DNA of 64,000 nucleotides from Coptis chinensis (taxonomy: Eukaryota; Streptophyta; Magnoliopsida; Ranunculales; Ranunculaceae). Positions 26,501 to 36,576 of the stretch are shown here, one piece after another. Numbering within the stretch: position 1 is the stretch's first letter; the number at the start of each line of letters is the position of its first letter. Below the pieces are notes generated by a model, which ran no database searches, had not been told where the DNA came from, and worked only from the letters and a program-made list of their open reading frames with translations. Location: positions 558,001-622,000 of the forward strand of contig JADFTS010000022.1 in the NCBI GenBank assembly GCA_015680905.1, in the 5' to 3' direction. The position numbers were made by a program, and so were the translations under genes.

Positions 26501-27834
26501 TACAAATACCATCAACCTCGTTTGTTAGAAAAACAAGCAACCGCTTAGGGCCCGCAGCCTAAGATTATTGCAAAAAAAACCCACTATTGTTTTTCATTTA
26601 TTTTAATCTTTTAGATAAACTTTTTTACATTAGAAAATTAGAAATTAGAAAATCGCCATTAAACCCCTTCGTTTCCCTCGAGTTTGCACTTTCTCTAATA
26701 AATAGATAGTCATGCCTCCATAACTAATTAAATTTCTTCAGCACCTTATGACAAATTATCAAATGTGAGGCATTGAAACAACACTTCAATCTTATCTCTA
26801 TAATTCTTTTGCCTTATTTGGTTTTTCTATATTATTTAATTTGGTGTAGTTATATTCTCTCTCTCTCATGTAAGTGTAGGACATTTTTTATTCTTCCAGT
26901 CTTCCTCACAACACCAAAGCACTCCTATATGTTTATGTTTATGTTTTACTTTATATTTTTGTTATTTTTATCAATATATATATAAAGTTTGTGAGGACAC
27001 TATTCAAGAAAAAAAAGAAAAAAAAGATTATGATTAATTTTTACAATAATAATTATTATGTTCTAAATTTTTTATTAAATAACCTAAGGGTTTACATTCA
27101 TATGAAATAACTTAAACAAATCTATAAGATGTAACAATTTTAGTGGAACTTTGCTTATCCCACTAAACGGCTTTCATATTTAGATATATGAGATTCGTTA
27201 TGTCCACATCCTAACAGCTGCATTAGAAAAAAGCTTTACGGACGATTCCTACTTTCTAAAGTCGGGTTGCATCACACTAACAACCATGCACAAAAACAAT
27301 GCCAATCCCCTCAGCATATGTGACCTTTGAGTTGCTATGTTTTCATCATACAGACTCTCAATAGGTAGTCAGACTGCTCTTATAGGTCTGGTTACTTGCA
27401 AATGTGCAACAGGCCAAGATAATCACTCAAGAACAAACTGAAAAGTACAAATCCAGTGGTTTCTGGAAGCAACCCTCCTCTTTAATCACAAGCCATTTTT
27501 CTTAGCTAGTTGGTACCGATCAGTCAAAAATACTTTTTTTCTCAGAAAGGATTTTGGGACATCTCTGCCCTTTATTTATCTCATTTCTCTTTATTCCAAG
27601 CTTCTTTTAGTGCTTTTATTGGAGATAAAATGAAGCTTTGGCAGAACTATGTCGGATTCCTTTGGTCTATTTCGTTGGGATTCTTTGCTGAAATCATAGA
27701 GTAGAACACCTAAGTGTGAATGCAGTTAGAGAGTGGTCGGAGAGTGGTCGAAGAGAGAAGAAAGACATGAAAGAAAAAGGTTACATGTTTTTTGGTGAAT
27801 TGGGTGGAAATAGGTTAGTACTAATTTCTCGTTT

Positions 27835-27854
27835 TTGGGCCGGAGTCTGCCCAA
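27835..27854. repeat. 20-base imperfect palindrome, copy 1 of 2
   Basis: TTGGGC and GCCCAA form 6-base arms around the 8-base loop CGGAGTCT. An identical 20-mer occurs at 27945-27964, 110 bases downstream. It may be the paired end of a small degenerate element or a 3'-end hairpin; it has no assigned function. Confidence 0.6.
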
Positions 27855-27944
27855 TTTGATAGGATAGAACTAACCCATATACGAGACCCTCCCAAGTCAA
27901 TTCTGATTGCCTATTAAAATAATATGTTAAATACAAACTCTAAA

Positions 27945-27964
27945 TTGGGCCGGAGTCTGCCCAA
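27945..27964. repeat. 20-base imperfect palindrome, copy 2 of 2
   Basis: Identical to 27835-27854, with the same 6-base arms and loop. The DNA between the copies is AT-rich and has no open frame. Confidence 0.6.
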
Positions 27965-28186
27965 CTTTTTTCTAACCCTTTTTACAGTCGCGCCCAATAA
28001 CCCTTTTTGACACTTTGACACTTTGATAGCTTGACTAATTTAATAATAATTTGACGGTCTAGGAATTTGGTTAATTTTTTAAAAACTACATGGTGAATAT
28101 TTAACAAAAATCACACAACATGCTTGCTACAAACTTGTTGAGTTTGACGGCACAATGTACATGAATAAAAGAATAATTGCTCAAGT

Positions 28187-29251
28187 TTATTCAACACGTG
28201 AATGGGAAGGTCCACTAATATTTGTGGAACTACCTCCCCGTTTGCTTCTGCCTGTTGAGACACTGTATGGATAATACGGATCAGGAGGTGATCCAAGCTG
28301 TATATTCCCCTTGAGTACCTGCACAACATCACTCATCGTTGGCCTGTCCTCGGGCCTATATTGAGTAGACCATAACGCCGTCGTACATAATATCTTTGCT
28401 TTCAATCTATCCGAGTCCTTGATGGCAAAATACTCCATAACTTCATCTAGTTGTCCTTTCTTAAATTTCTCCCAAACTAGTCCAGGAATCCAATTTTGAC
28501 CATCAACATTCCTCCTTCTCCCCAAAACTTCAAACAACATCATTCCAAAACTGTAAGTATCGCTTTTAGGAGTCACTGGCATTTGCATCCACATTTCCGG
28601 GGCAGCATAGGTACGTGTCCCCCTAAACTCAATCAAAGATATATGGCTTAAATCTCTTCGAGATATCTTAGCCATTCCAAAATCTGCAACTTTAGGAGAA
28701 AGTTTTGAGTCAAGGAGCACATTACCAGGCTTTACGTCATAGTGAATTATTTCCTCATCACAACCCTCGTGCAAATAAGATAGCCCTTTTGCTATCCCAA
28801 TTGCAATTTCATACAAATTCTCCCACTGTAAATTAAGGTGATTCTCATATAAAACCTTATCCAAAGATCCATTCTCTAAGTACTCATACACAAGTGCTTT
28901 CATATTGACCTCAAAACAATACCCAAAAAGCCTAACTAAGTGTCGATGCAAAGTACTACTCATTGTTCTCACTTCAGCCATGAATGTGTATTCCATAACA
29001 TTCACGGAGTTGTCTCTTAGTTTCTTCACGGCTACTGGCACACCATCAGAAAATTTACCTTTAAAGACATCTCCATACGCACCAGAACCTATTTGATTAG
29101 TGAAATTTTCTGTAATTCTCGAAAGTTCGCCACTTGAATATTGTTGCATTTTCTTTCTTTCTAGTTCACCTAAAAACATTCCCATTGAACTTGGGCTATT
29201 GGCTCCTTTCTCTGGAGATTTCTCCTGGGCCTCATCAGAACCTCTTGAAAC
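28187..29251 (-). CDS. Kinase exon of locus A (receptor-like-kinase-type Ser/Thr kinase)
   Basis: The terminal exon encodes 354 residues of a complete eukaryotic protein kinase. Numbered from the ATG at 29185: glycine loop GSGAYG (33-38), VAVKK lysine 54, helix-C glutamate 71, catalytic loop HYDVKPGN (148-155), DFG 168-170, APE 195-197, and R281 near the end. Tyrosine stands where RD kinases have arginine, so this is a non-RD kinase. The GRRRN and HYDVKPGNVLL signatures suit the LRK10L/PR5K-like receptor-kinase clade. There is no signal peptide or membrane segment. The reading frame is open upstream of the ATG to an acceptor (TTTCTTACAG) at 29252, in phase 0. The exon can therefore be joined in frame to the phase-0 end of callose-synthase-like exon 4 at 30373. 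The conserved cysteine of the ALWC motif is serine here, unlike copy B. If no upstream exon is used, the ATG at 29185 gives a free-standing 332-residue kinase. Confidence 0.88.
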   Translation of the reverse strand, partial: VSRGSDEAQEKSPEKGANSPSSMGMFLGELERKKMQQYSSGELSRITENFTNQIGSGAYGDVFKGKFSDGVPVAVKKLRDNSVNVMEYTFMAEVRTMSSTLHRHLVRLFGYCFEVNMKALVYEYLENGSLDKVLYENHLNLQWENLYEIAIGIAKGLSYLHEGCDEEIIHYDVKPGNVLLDSKLSPKVADFGMAKISRRDLSHISLIEFRGTRTYAAPEMWMQMPVTPKSDTYSFGMMLFEVLGRRRNVDGQNWIPGLVWEKFKKGQLDEVMEYFAIKDSDRLKAKILCTTALWSTQYRPEDRPTMSDVVQVLKGNIQLGSPPDPYYPYSVSTGRSKRGGSSTNISGPSHSRVE

Positions 29252-29845
29252 CTGTAAGAAATAAGCAACAGTTGTATAAACATTAAGCTGAACATCTCAT
29301 CTCATGGCAATCATTTAAATGACATCACCAAACACTGTAATGAAGAGATAATAGAAATGAAAGGGAGTAAAAAGATCAAACAGTCCAAAGGTCCTAAACA
29401 ATTACAACAATATAATAAGAAGCTCAGAATTACTCTAGGATAACAAAGCCATTGGAAAAGACCCTTCCTCCATATCCTTCAGAAACAAGTGAGGGGGTTG
29501 AGGTGAATACACATAAACATCGTTCAACTTCCATTCCTTAATTAAATACCCAAACTCCTTGTTGAACTGATAAAAAATACTATAATACTACTTAAAATCA
29601 CAATCAAATCCCACCTCCATAACTTGAAATCCTCAATAGCTCACTAAACAATGTACAATTAATCCCTACAACATATGACTGTACAAACAAATTATTAACA
29701 TTTCCTTTTCAGTAGACCCATGCCTTGCAATTACACTCTGAAAAAGAAATTTGCCCATACAGTACAAACCAGGGGGGGGTGATATTATAGTATTAATAGG
29801 CTAAAAGAAGAAAGCAATCTTCAAAACTACCGTAGAACCCTAAAT

Positions 29846-29971
29846 GCACTAAATTGAATTCCAGTCAGCTTCAACTTGTCCAAGACTTACACCAAAAGAG
29901 CACTAAATTGAATTCCAGTCAGCTTCAACTTGTCCAAGACTTACACCAAAAGAGCACTAAATTGAATTCCA
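29846..29971 (+). repeat. 54-bp minisatellite
   Basis: Two full 54-base copies (29846-29899 and 29900-29953) and a partial third begin GCACTAAATTGAATTCC. Locus B has fewer copies at the equivalent place (about 45105-45170), so copy number changed after the loci separated. Confidence 0.85.
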
Positions 29972-30117
29972 TCACCCATCCAAAATGGCTTATTCACTTT
30001 AAACAAAAATCTAAACTGGAGCATCAGAATTGATACTTAACATCAAACTGTGATTATATCATATTTTTAATTTTTAAAGATTAGAGGTGGGACTTAGTAG
30101 TCATAATAAAACGAGAT

Positions 30118-30132
30118 TCAGTAGTAAGAGCC
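30118..30132 (-). other. Remnant module acceptor with 4-codon alternative end (locus A)
   Basis: Reading the minus strand, TTTCACTTAG is followed by GGC TCT TAC TAC TGA. The acceptor and first codon are those that open exon 1 of every other module, but homology stops within two codons. If exon 4 of module A5 were spliced here instead of to 29251, the protein would end after G-S-Y-Y without the kinase. Locus B has the same structure at 45290-45304. Confidence 0.6.
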
Positions 30133-30372
30133 CTAAGTGAAATAGATTGTATGTTACCAACAATTATTTGGATAAAATAGTACCTGAATTACAATTTAAC
30201 ATGGAAAGGGATAAAATTAGTAAGTTCAATAGAATCAGAAATCAGATTCGGTACGGAATTGGAATCTAAAAATTGCAGGCTCTTACAGAGAAAGAATTTT
30301 TTTTTGTAAACAACACAAATAGTGAATGAAGTAACAAATCAAATTTAGCACATAAGAACTCAAAAAACGGAC

Positions 30373-32177
30373 CTCTTCTGGAATCAACCTCTCTGCACCT
30401 TCTGGAGGTAACTCCTTCGTAAGCTCCTCTAGCACTTCCCCTAAAACCTTCAGAGTTGCAAAAACCCTTTCCTGTTTCATGGTTTTCTGCTCCAACCTAA
30501 CACATTGAATAATTAAAATATAAACAACAAGTAGAACTCTTAAAACTAGATTTTCCAAAAGGAAATTGGGATACTATGAAAAATTAAAAAGAAGAATATA
30601 TGCAAAAGAAGAGGCAGACTTTGATATAAGGCAAACTAAAAATCAAGGGAGTGTTGGTTTTTCAGAAAACATAACTTTTTAGTTCATTGACAATATTTAG
30701 CAAGGGAAACGTTGTCAGTGAATTTCAGGCAAGATCTATTCAAATCTTCTCGGGCCTTTTAGTGTTGAACCCTATTAGTTTAAATATGTTGTATGCAGAT
30801 TTTTTTTAGCTTAGCAACTTAACACAGATGAGTGAAAGAGACAGATGTTTATCTTAATCATAACCACGAGATAGTATGTAATCGCTTCAGGTACACAAAG
30901 AATGTCTACTTGAATGAAAAAAAAAAAAAAAAAAAAAAAAAAAACAGGTGCCGACTAGCAAAGTCGGTAAAACCTTTGGGTGATGATACCAGAGGTCCGT
31001 CGAACCCCGCCAGCATCAAAGAGTTACTGATCTCATTTAAAATAGACTTGCCAATTAAAAAAAACAAAAAAAAAATACCACAAAGAGAATATATGGGAAC
31101 AAAAACATATAAAAAATCGCACGCCCACACACACAAGTAATTATGTGGAAGATGTTACAGTTGTAGGACATACCCTCTAGAAGCACCAGACTCCCTTAAT
31201 TTGACTTCGTCCTCACGAAGCTCATCTACCATGTTCTTCGCTCTGTAATGCTTGTAAAATTCCTGTAAGCGAGTAATATCCTGATTCCGATCTATGCTTC
31301 CACGTTCCCTCTTTTCAAACGTTTCCTGAAAATTTGAACAAGCCCACCAAAATGGAACTCAACTTTCAAGACGCTGTCACGCACACCCATAACTCTTGCA
31401 CAAATAAGACTATAAAAGTGAGAGTCCCAGTCCTAACAAAAAACTTGTGGGATAAAACACCAAAAATATGTGGAAGTCCAAGTGCACATGCAAATGATAC
31501 ATGCTTACCATTCTACTCCTAGGGATAGAAGTAAAAAATAATCTAAATCAACAAAAAAGGAGTACATAACATACCTTTGCGACAGCCATCAACCCAGTCT
31601 TGAATTGTAAAACACCTCTTCCCTCGCTATTGGGGTCCAAGTTCAGTGCCAATGAGTAAGCTCGGTCGCACACTACATGGAGTAATACAGCACTAACTAA
31701 CAATCAAAAAGTTGCATCCTAGGCTCCTAGCTAGATGCGGAAAAAGGACAATAAATGGAGGTAATGAAATCCACAACATAGGGCACAAGTAGCCTATTCA
31801 TGTTGACTAATCCAGTTTCAATCTTGATAATATTTTTCGTAAACCATTGAAACGCATGAATGAATAAAAACAGGTTGAGTAATAAAACCTCATAAATCGA
31901 CATTTTTTATATTAATTTTGATAACTATAAATGATGGATTCAAAGTTAGAGTAAGTAAAATCCAAAACAATAAATTAGTCTCTCTAACTAAGATAAAGTA
32001 CATACAGATTCTGGGGACACTAGGATCTTGGTTTTGAATTTCATCAGCAGCTATAAGAATAGCATCAATAATAGCTCTATTCTTATTCTCCAGGAAAGTT
32101 GGAACTAGACATGCGCGCACTAATCGCTCCCAATTCTCTTCAACTCCTCCAGATCCGTTGTTGTTATTGTTCAAGCC
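30373..32177 (-). CDS. Module A5: callose-synthase N-terminal-like exons 1-4
   Basis: Exons lie at 32006-32177, 31575-31672, 31174-31325 and 30373-30496 (546 bases, 182 codons, all open). Exon 1 encodes NWERLVRACLV and AADEIQNQDPSV. Exon 2 gives SLALNLDPNSEGRGVLQFK. Exon 3 gives GSIDRNQDITRLQEFYKHY. Exon 4 gives ERVFATLKVLGEVLEELTKE. These are hallmarks of the cytosolic N-terminus of callose synthases of the CalS9/CalS10 type (Vta1/callose-synthase N-terminal domain). Every boundary has GT-AG signals, most of them GTATGT donors. Phases are 0 in, 1, 0, 2, 0 out. Relative to module A4, exon 1 has an internal deletion. There is no in-frame ATG at the start, so the module needs an upstream exon. 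It is the module nearest the kinase and pairs with B3. Confidence 0.72.
30946..31070 (+). mobile_element. tRNA-derived SINE insertion in intron 3 of module A5
   Basis: TAGCAAAGTCGG matches the Pol III A-box pattern TRGCNNAGYNGG. About 40 bases on, GTCGAACCCC resembles a B-box core. The element ends in an A-rich tail (about 31056-31075) and sits in a poly-A stretch. Modules A4 and B3 lack it at the same intron position, so it is a recent insertion specific to A5. Confidence 0.65.
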
Positions 32178-32471
32178 CTAAGTGAAATAGATTGTATGTA
32201 AGTATGTTACCAACAATTATTTGGATAAAATAGTATCTGAATTACAATTTAACATGAAAAGGGATTCAAAAGTCGATAGATTAGTAAGTTTGCCAATTGA
32301 ATTACGCTAAATAGAATCAGAAATCAGATTCGGCACGGAATTGGAATTGGAATCTAAAAATGACAGGCTCTTCGGGAGAAAGAAAAGAAAATTAAAATTG
32401 CAAATGACAGAAATAGTAAATGGAGGAAGTAACAGAATCAACTCTAGCACACAAGAACTCAAAAAACGGAC

Positions 32472-33824
32472 CTCTTTTGGGATCAACCTCGCTGCATCTT
32501 CTGGAGGTATATTCTTTGTAAGCTCCTCCAGTACTTCCCTTAAAACCTTCAGAGTTGCAGAAACCCTTTCCCATTTCATACTTTCCTGGTCCAGTCTAAC
32601 ATATTTATTCAAAGAATAATTAAAAGGTAAACATCAAGTAGAACTACTAAAAATAGATCTTCCAAAAGGAAATGGGGATGCTATAAAAAATCATAATGAA
32701 GAATACTCAAAAGAAAAGGCAGACTTTGATATAACGTAAACTAAAAACTAAGGGTGTGTATGCAAAAGAAAAGGCAGATTTTGATATATGGTAAGCTAAA
32801 AACTAAGGGTGTCTTGGTTTGCCAGAAAACATAACTTTTTAGTTCGTTGGTAGTATTTAGCAAGGGAAACGTTATTAAAAAAAATCAGGAAAATTTATGA
32901 AAATCTTATCGGGAATTTTAGTTTTGAACCCTATTTAAAAATGTATGGAGACTTTTTGAGCTTTGTTTCTTAACACAGATGAGTGAAAGAGACAGATGTT
33001 TATCTTAATCGTAACCACGAGATAGTATGTAATCGCTTCATGTATACAGAGAATGTCTACTTGAATGAACAAGTGAAAAGTAAAAAAAAAAGGAAAATAC
33101 CACAGAGAAATATACGGGAACAAAAACATATAAAAAATCGCACGCCCACACACACAAACGCACACACAAATAATTATGTGGAAGATGTTACAGTTGTAGG
33201 ACATACTCTCCAGAAGCACCAGCCTCCCTTAATTTGATTTCGTCCTCACGAAGCTCATCTACCTTGTTCTTCGCTCTGTAATGCTTGTAAAATTCCCATA
33301 AGCGAGTAATATCTTGATTCTGATCTATGCTTCCACGTTCCCACTTTGCAAGCTTCTGCTGAAAATGGAACATAAGTTTATCACTGATACCTATATATTT
33401 TCCCAAGGGATGTAAGGAATAAGTACCTTGATGACAGACATCAAGCTGGTCTTGAACTGTAAAACACCTCTTCCCTCGTTGTTTGGGTCCAAGTTTTGTG
33501 CCAAGGTGTAAGCATGCTCGCACACTAGACAAGAATAATAATTAGAAAAAGGGTAAACCCTAGTTTCAATTAAATTAAAGTAGTAGGATACAAACATATT
33601 CTGGAGATGTTGGGATCTTGGTCTTGAATCTCATCAGCAACTCTAAGAATAGCATCGATGCCTCCATTATTTTCAAGAAAAGTGGGAACAATGCTAGCAA
33701 TGCCAGTTGAAGCAGCATGAAGTCGGCCGCCAGATCTATCTCTCTCCTTTCGGAGAATAGCACGTACTAGTCTCTCCCAATTCTCTTCAACTCCTCCAGA
33801 TCTGTCGTTGTTATTGTTCGAGCC
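32472..33824 (-). CDS. Module A4: callose-synthase N-terminal-like exons 1-4 (fullest copy)
   Basis: Exons lie at 33596-33824, 33427-33524, 33207-33358 and 32472-32595 (603 bases, 201 codons, all open). Exon 1 is the longest of the eight modules. It keeps RAILRKERDRSGG, then a segment ending IVPTFLENNGG and IDAILRVADEIQDQDPN, which is how real callose synthases of the CalS9/CalS10 group look; the other modules have lost part of it. Exon 2 gives AQNLDPNNEGRGVLQFKT, and exon 3 begins QKLAKWERGSID. The donor after exon 1 is GTTTGT rather than GTATGT, and exon 4 ends PKE instead of PEE. This is probably the least altered descendant of the captured gene. There is no in-frame ATG before exon 1, and the acceptor (ATTTTTAG) continues the chain from module A3. 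Confidence 0.75.
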
Positions 33825-34104
33825 CTAAAAATAAACAGATTGTATGTTACCAACAATTATTTGGATAAAATAGTATCTGAATTATAATTTAACGTAGAAA
33901 GGGATTCAAAAAGTCAAGATTAATAAGTTTTTGCCAAACATGAATTAGGCTAAATAGAATAAGAAATCAGATTCGCAGGAATTGGAATCTAAAAAATACA
34001 GGCTCTTCGGGTGAAAGAAAAGAAAATTAATTGCAAACGACAGAAATAGTAAATGGAGGAAGTAACAAAATCAAATCTAGCGCATAAGAACTCAAAAAAT
34101 GAAC

Positions 34105-36298
34105 CTCTTCTGGGATCAACCCCGCTGCATCTTCTGGAGGTACATTATTTGTAAGCTCCTCCAGTACTTCCCTTAAAACCTTCAGAGTTGCAGAAACCCT
34201 TTTCCATTTCATAGTTTCCCGGTCCAGCCTAACATATTTATTCAAAGAATAATTAAAAGATAAACATCAAGTATAACTACTAAAAATAGATCTTCCAAAA
34301 GGAAATGGGGATACTATAAAAAATCATAATGAGGAATACGCAAAAGAAAAGGTAGACTTTACTTTGATATAACGTAAACTAAAAACTAAGGGTGTGTACG
34401 CAAAAGAAAAGGCAGATTTTGATATAAGGCAAGCTAAAAACTAAGGGTGTCTTGGTTTGCCAGAAAACATAACTTTTAGTTCGAATAGTATTTAGCAAGG
34501 GAACAGTTCTGTTCTTAAAAATTTCAGGAAAATTTATGAAAATCTTATAGGGCATTTTAGTTTCGAACCCTATTTAAAAACGTATGGAGACTTTTTGAAC
34601 TTAGCAATGTAACACAGATGAGTGAAAGACAGCGATGTTTATCTTAATCGTAACCAAGACATAATAATAGCTTCATGTACACAGAGAACGTTGTTGGATA
34701 TTTGAATGGTAAAACTGAAACCGTATATGTGTCGCTCTTGCATAAGCCAATTACTTGGGAGTTACTAGGTAGTCTGTGCATAGTGGATCAACCTAATGAA
34801 TGACGGTTCAAAGAGGTCTGATGTCTGTTTGAGATGCCTCTAATAGACACAACATTTTGAAACATTGTAGTGTCCATTCAAGTTAGTGTCTCAACAGACA
34901 CAATGCCAGATAGATCTCCAAGCCTTTTCAAATAGACATCCCAACACTAGACTTGATCATCTTTCTTTTGCATTATTGAATCTGTAAGTTATTTTATTTT
35001 GTTTCTTTTTCAGTTATTGTTACTCTCCATCATTCTCTATTACTGTTTTCCAAGAAACAGTGGTGATGGTATCTATACTGTATCAATCTCTTTACTATCT
35101 ATCTTGTCCAGTACACATATTTATTGCAGAAGAATCAATATATATAGATATAACTTTTCTAACAAACGTCTACTTAAAATGAATACGTCAAAAGTGAAAA
35201 CAAAGCAAAATACCACAATGACAACATACTAGAACAAAAATAAAAATATATATATATAAAATTGCGCACCCATATGTATATTAGGTGGAAGATGTTACAG
35301 TTTTAGGACATACCCATGTCGAAAAACACCAAAAGTACTGGACTCTCTCAACATTAATTCGTAATGCTTGTAATCCTTGTAAAATTCTTGTAAGCGAGTA
35401 ATATCCTGATTCCGATCTATGCTTCCACGTTCCCTCTTTTCAAACCTTTCCTGAAAATTTGAACAAGCCCACCAAAATGGAACTCAACTTTCAAGACGCT
35501 GTCACGCACACACCCATAACTCTTGCACAAATAAGACTATAAAAGTGAGAGTCCCAGTCCTAACAAAAAACTTGTGGGATAAAACACCAAAAATATGTGG
35601 AAGTCCAAGTGCACATGCAAATGATACATGCTTACCATTCTACTCCTAGGGATAGAAGTAAAAAATAATCTAAATCAACAAAAAAGGAGTACATAACATA
35701 CCTTTGCGACAGCCATCAACCCAGTCTTGAATTGTAAAACACCTCTTCCCTCGCTATTGGGGTCCAAGTTCAGTGCCAATGAGTAAGCTTCATGACACTA
35801 CATGGAGTAATACAGCACTAACTAACAATCAAAAAGTTGCATCCTAGGCTCCTAGCTAGATGCGGAAAAAGGATAATAAACAGAGGTAATGAAATCCACA
35901 ACATAGGGCACAAGTAGCCTATATATGTTGACTAATCCAGTTTCAATCTTGATAATATTTTTCGTAAACCATTGAAACGCATGAATGAATAAAAACAGGT
36001 TGAGTAATAAAACCTCATAAATCGACATTTTTTATATTAATTTTGATAACTATAAATGATGGATTCAAAGTTAGAGTAAGTAAAATCCAAAACAATAAAT
36101 TACTCTAACTAAGTTAAAGTACATACAGATTCTGGGGACACTAGGATCTTGGTTTTGAATTTCATCAGCAGCTATAAGAATAGCATCAATAATAGCTCTA
36201 TTCTTATTCTCCAGGAAAGTTGGAACTAGACATGCGCGCACTAATCGCTCCCAATTCTCTTCAATTCCTCCAGATCTGTGGTTGTTATTGTTCAAGCC
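34105..36298 (-). pseudogene. Module A3: callose-synthase-like exons with 2-base deletion in exon 2
   Basis: Exons lie at 36127-36298, 35702-35797, 35314-35450 and 34105-34228. Exons 1, 3 and 4 are open. Exon 2 is 96 rather than 98 bases: the usual TGTGCGACCGAGC start has become TGTCATGAAGC, which gives a TGA with the normal acceptor. An AG ten bases further in (exon 35702-35787, 86 bases) would restore the frame and lose four residues, so loss of function is not certain. Exon 3 is a hybrid: its 5' half (FEKRERGSIDRNQ) is of the A5 type and its 3' half (HYELMLRESSTFG) is of the A1 type, a sign of gene conversion or unequal crossing-over. The exon 4 donor is GTTCAT, the weakest in the set. Confidence 0.65.
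34691..35165 (+). mobile_element. Intron-3 insertion, copy in module A3
   Basis: About 475 bp is present between GAACG and ACGTCTACTT, where modules A4, A5 and B3 read straight through as GAATGTCTACTT. Ends are TTGTTGGA and, on the opposite strand, TTGTTAGA. ACG flanks both sides, suggesting a 3-bp target duplication. No coding frame is seen. Copies occur at the same place in modules A1, A2, B1 and B2. The superfamily is not recognised. Confidence 0.5.
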
Positions 36299-36576
36299 CT
36301 ATGAGAAATAGATTGTATGTTACCAACAATTATTTGGATAAAATAGTATCTGAATTACAATTTAACGTGGAGAGGGATTCAAAAGTCGATAGATTAGTAA
36401 GTTTGCCAATTGAATTAGGCTAAATAGAATCAGAAATCAGATTCAGCACGGAATTGGAATCTAAAAAATACAGGCTCTTTGGGTGAAAGAAAAGAAAATT
36501 AATTGCAAATGACAGAAATAGTAAATGGAGGAAGTAACAAAATCAACTCTAGCACATAAGAACTCAAAAAACGGAC

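Larger units (their letters stand above)
25723..28011. other. Gene-free intergenic DNA between array 1 and locus A
   Basis: AT-rich single-copy-looking sequence. I found no coding region with recognisable protein similarity. Open frames of 64-70 codons (26773-26985 and 27510-27704 on the plus strand) are hydrophobic or low-complexity and match no family I know. A CT repeat lies near 26860-26869, and an AT-rich stretch lies at 26960-27070. Confidence 0.55.
29252..30372 (-). other. Intron-like DNA between module A5 and the kinase exon
   Basis: A GTCCGT donor at 30367-30372 and an acceptor at 29252 bound about 1.1 kb of AT-rich sequence with no kinase ectodomain or membrane-segment coding. So the native upstream exons of a receptor kinase are absent. 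The distal third (about 30118-30372) is homologous to the introns that separate the modules. Confidence 0.6.

Noticed and set aside
27510..27704. 64-codon plus-strand open frame before locus A
   Set aside because: Hydrophobic and rich in Phe/Ser, with no homologous copy or family resemblance and no supporting signals.
28905..29096. Plus-strand open frame opposite the kinase (also 44128-44319)
   Set aside because: Antisense of the conserved kinase N-lobe; no independent evidence.
28187..29251. Idea that the kinase is a pseudokinase
   Set aside because: Glycine loop, lysine, helix-C glutamate, catalytic aspartate, asparagine and DFG are all present; only the RD arginine is replaced, which is normal for non-RD kinases.
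34981..35013. Apparent mini-intron on the plus strand (GTAAGT ... TTTTTCAG) in the intron-3 insertion
   Set aside because: Under 40 bases, shorter than plant introns, antisense to the gene and without flanking coding sequence.
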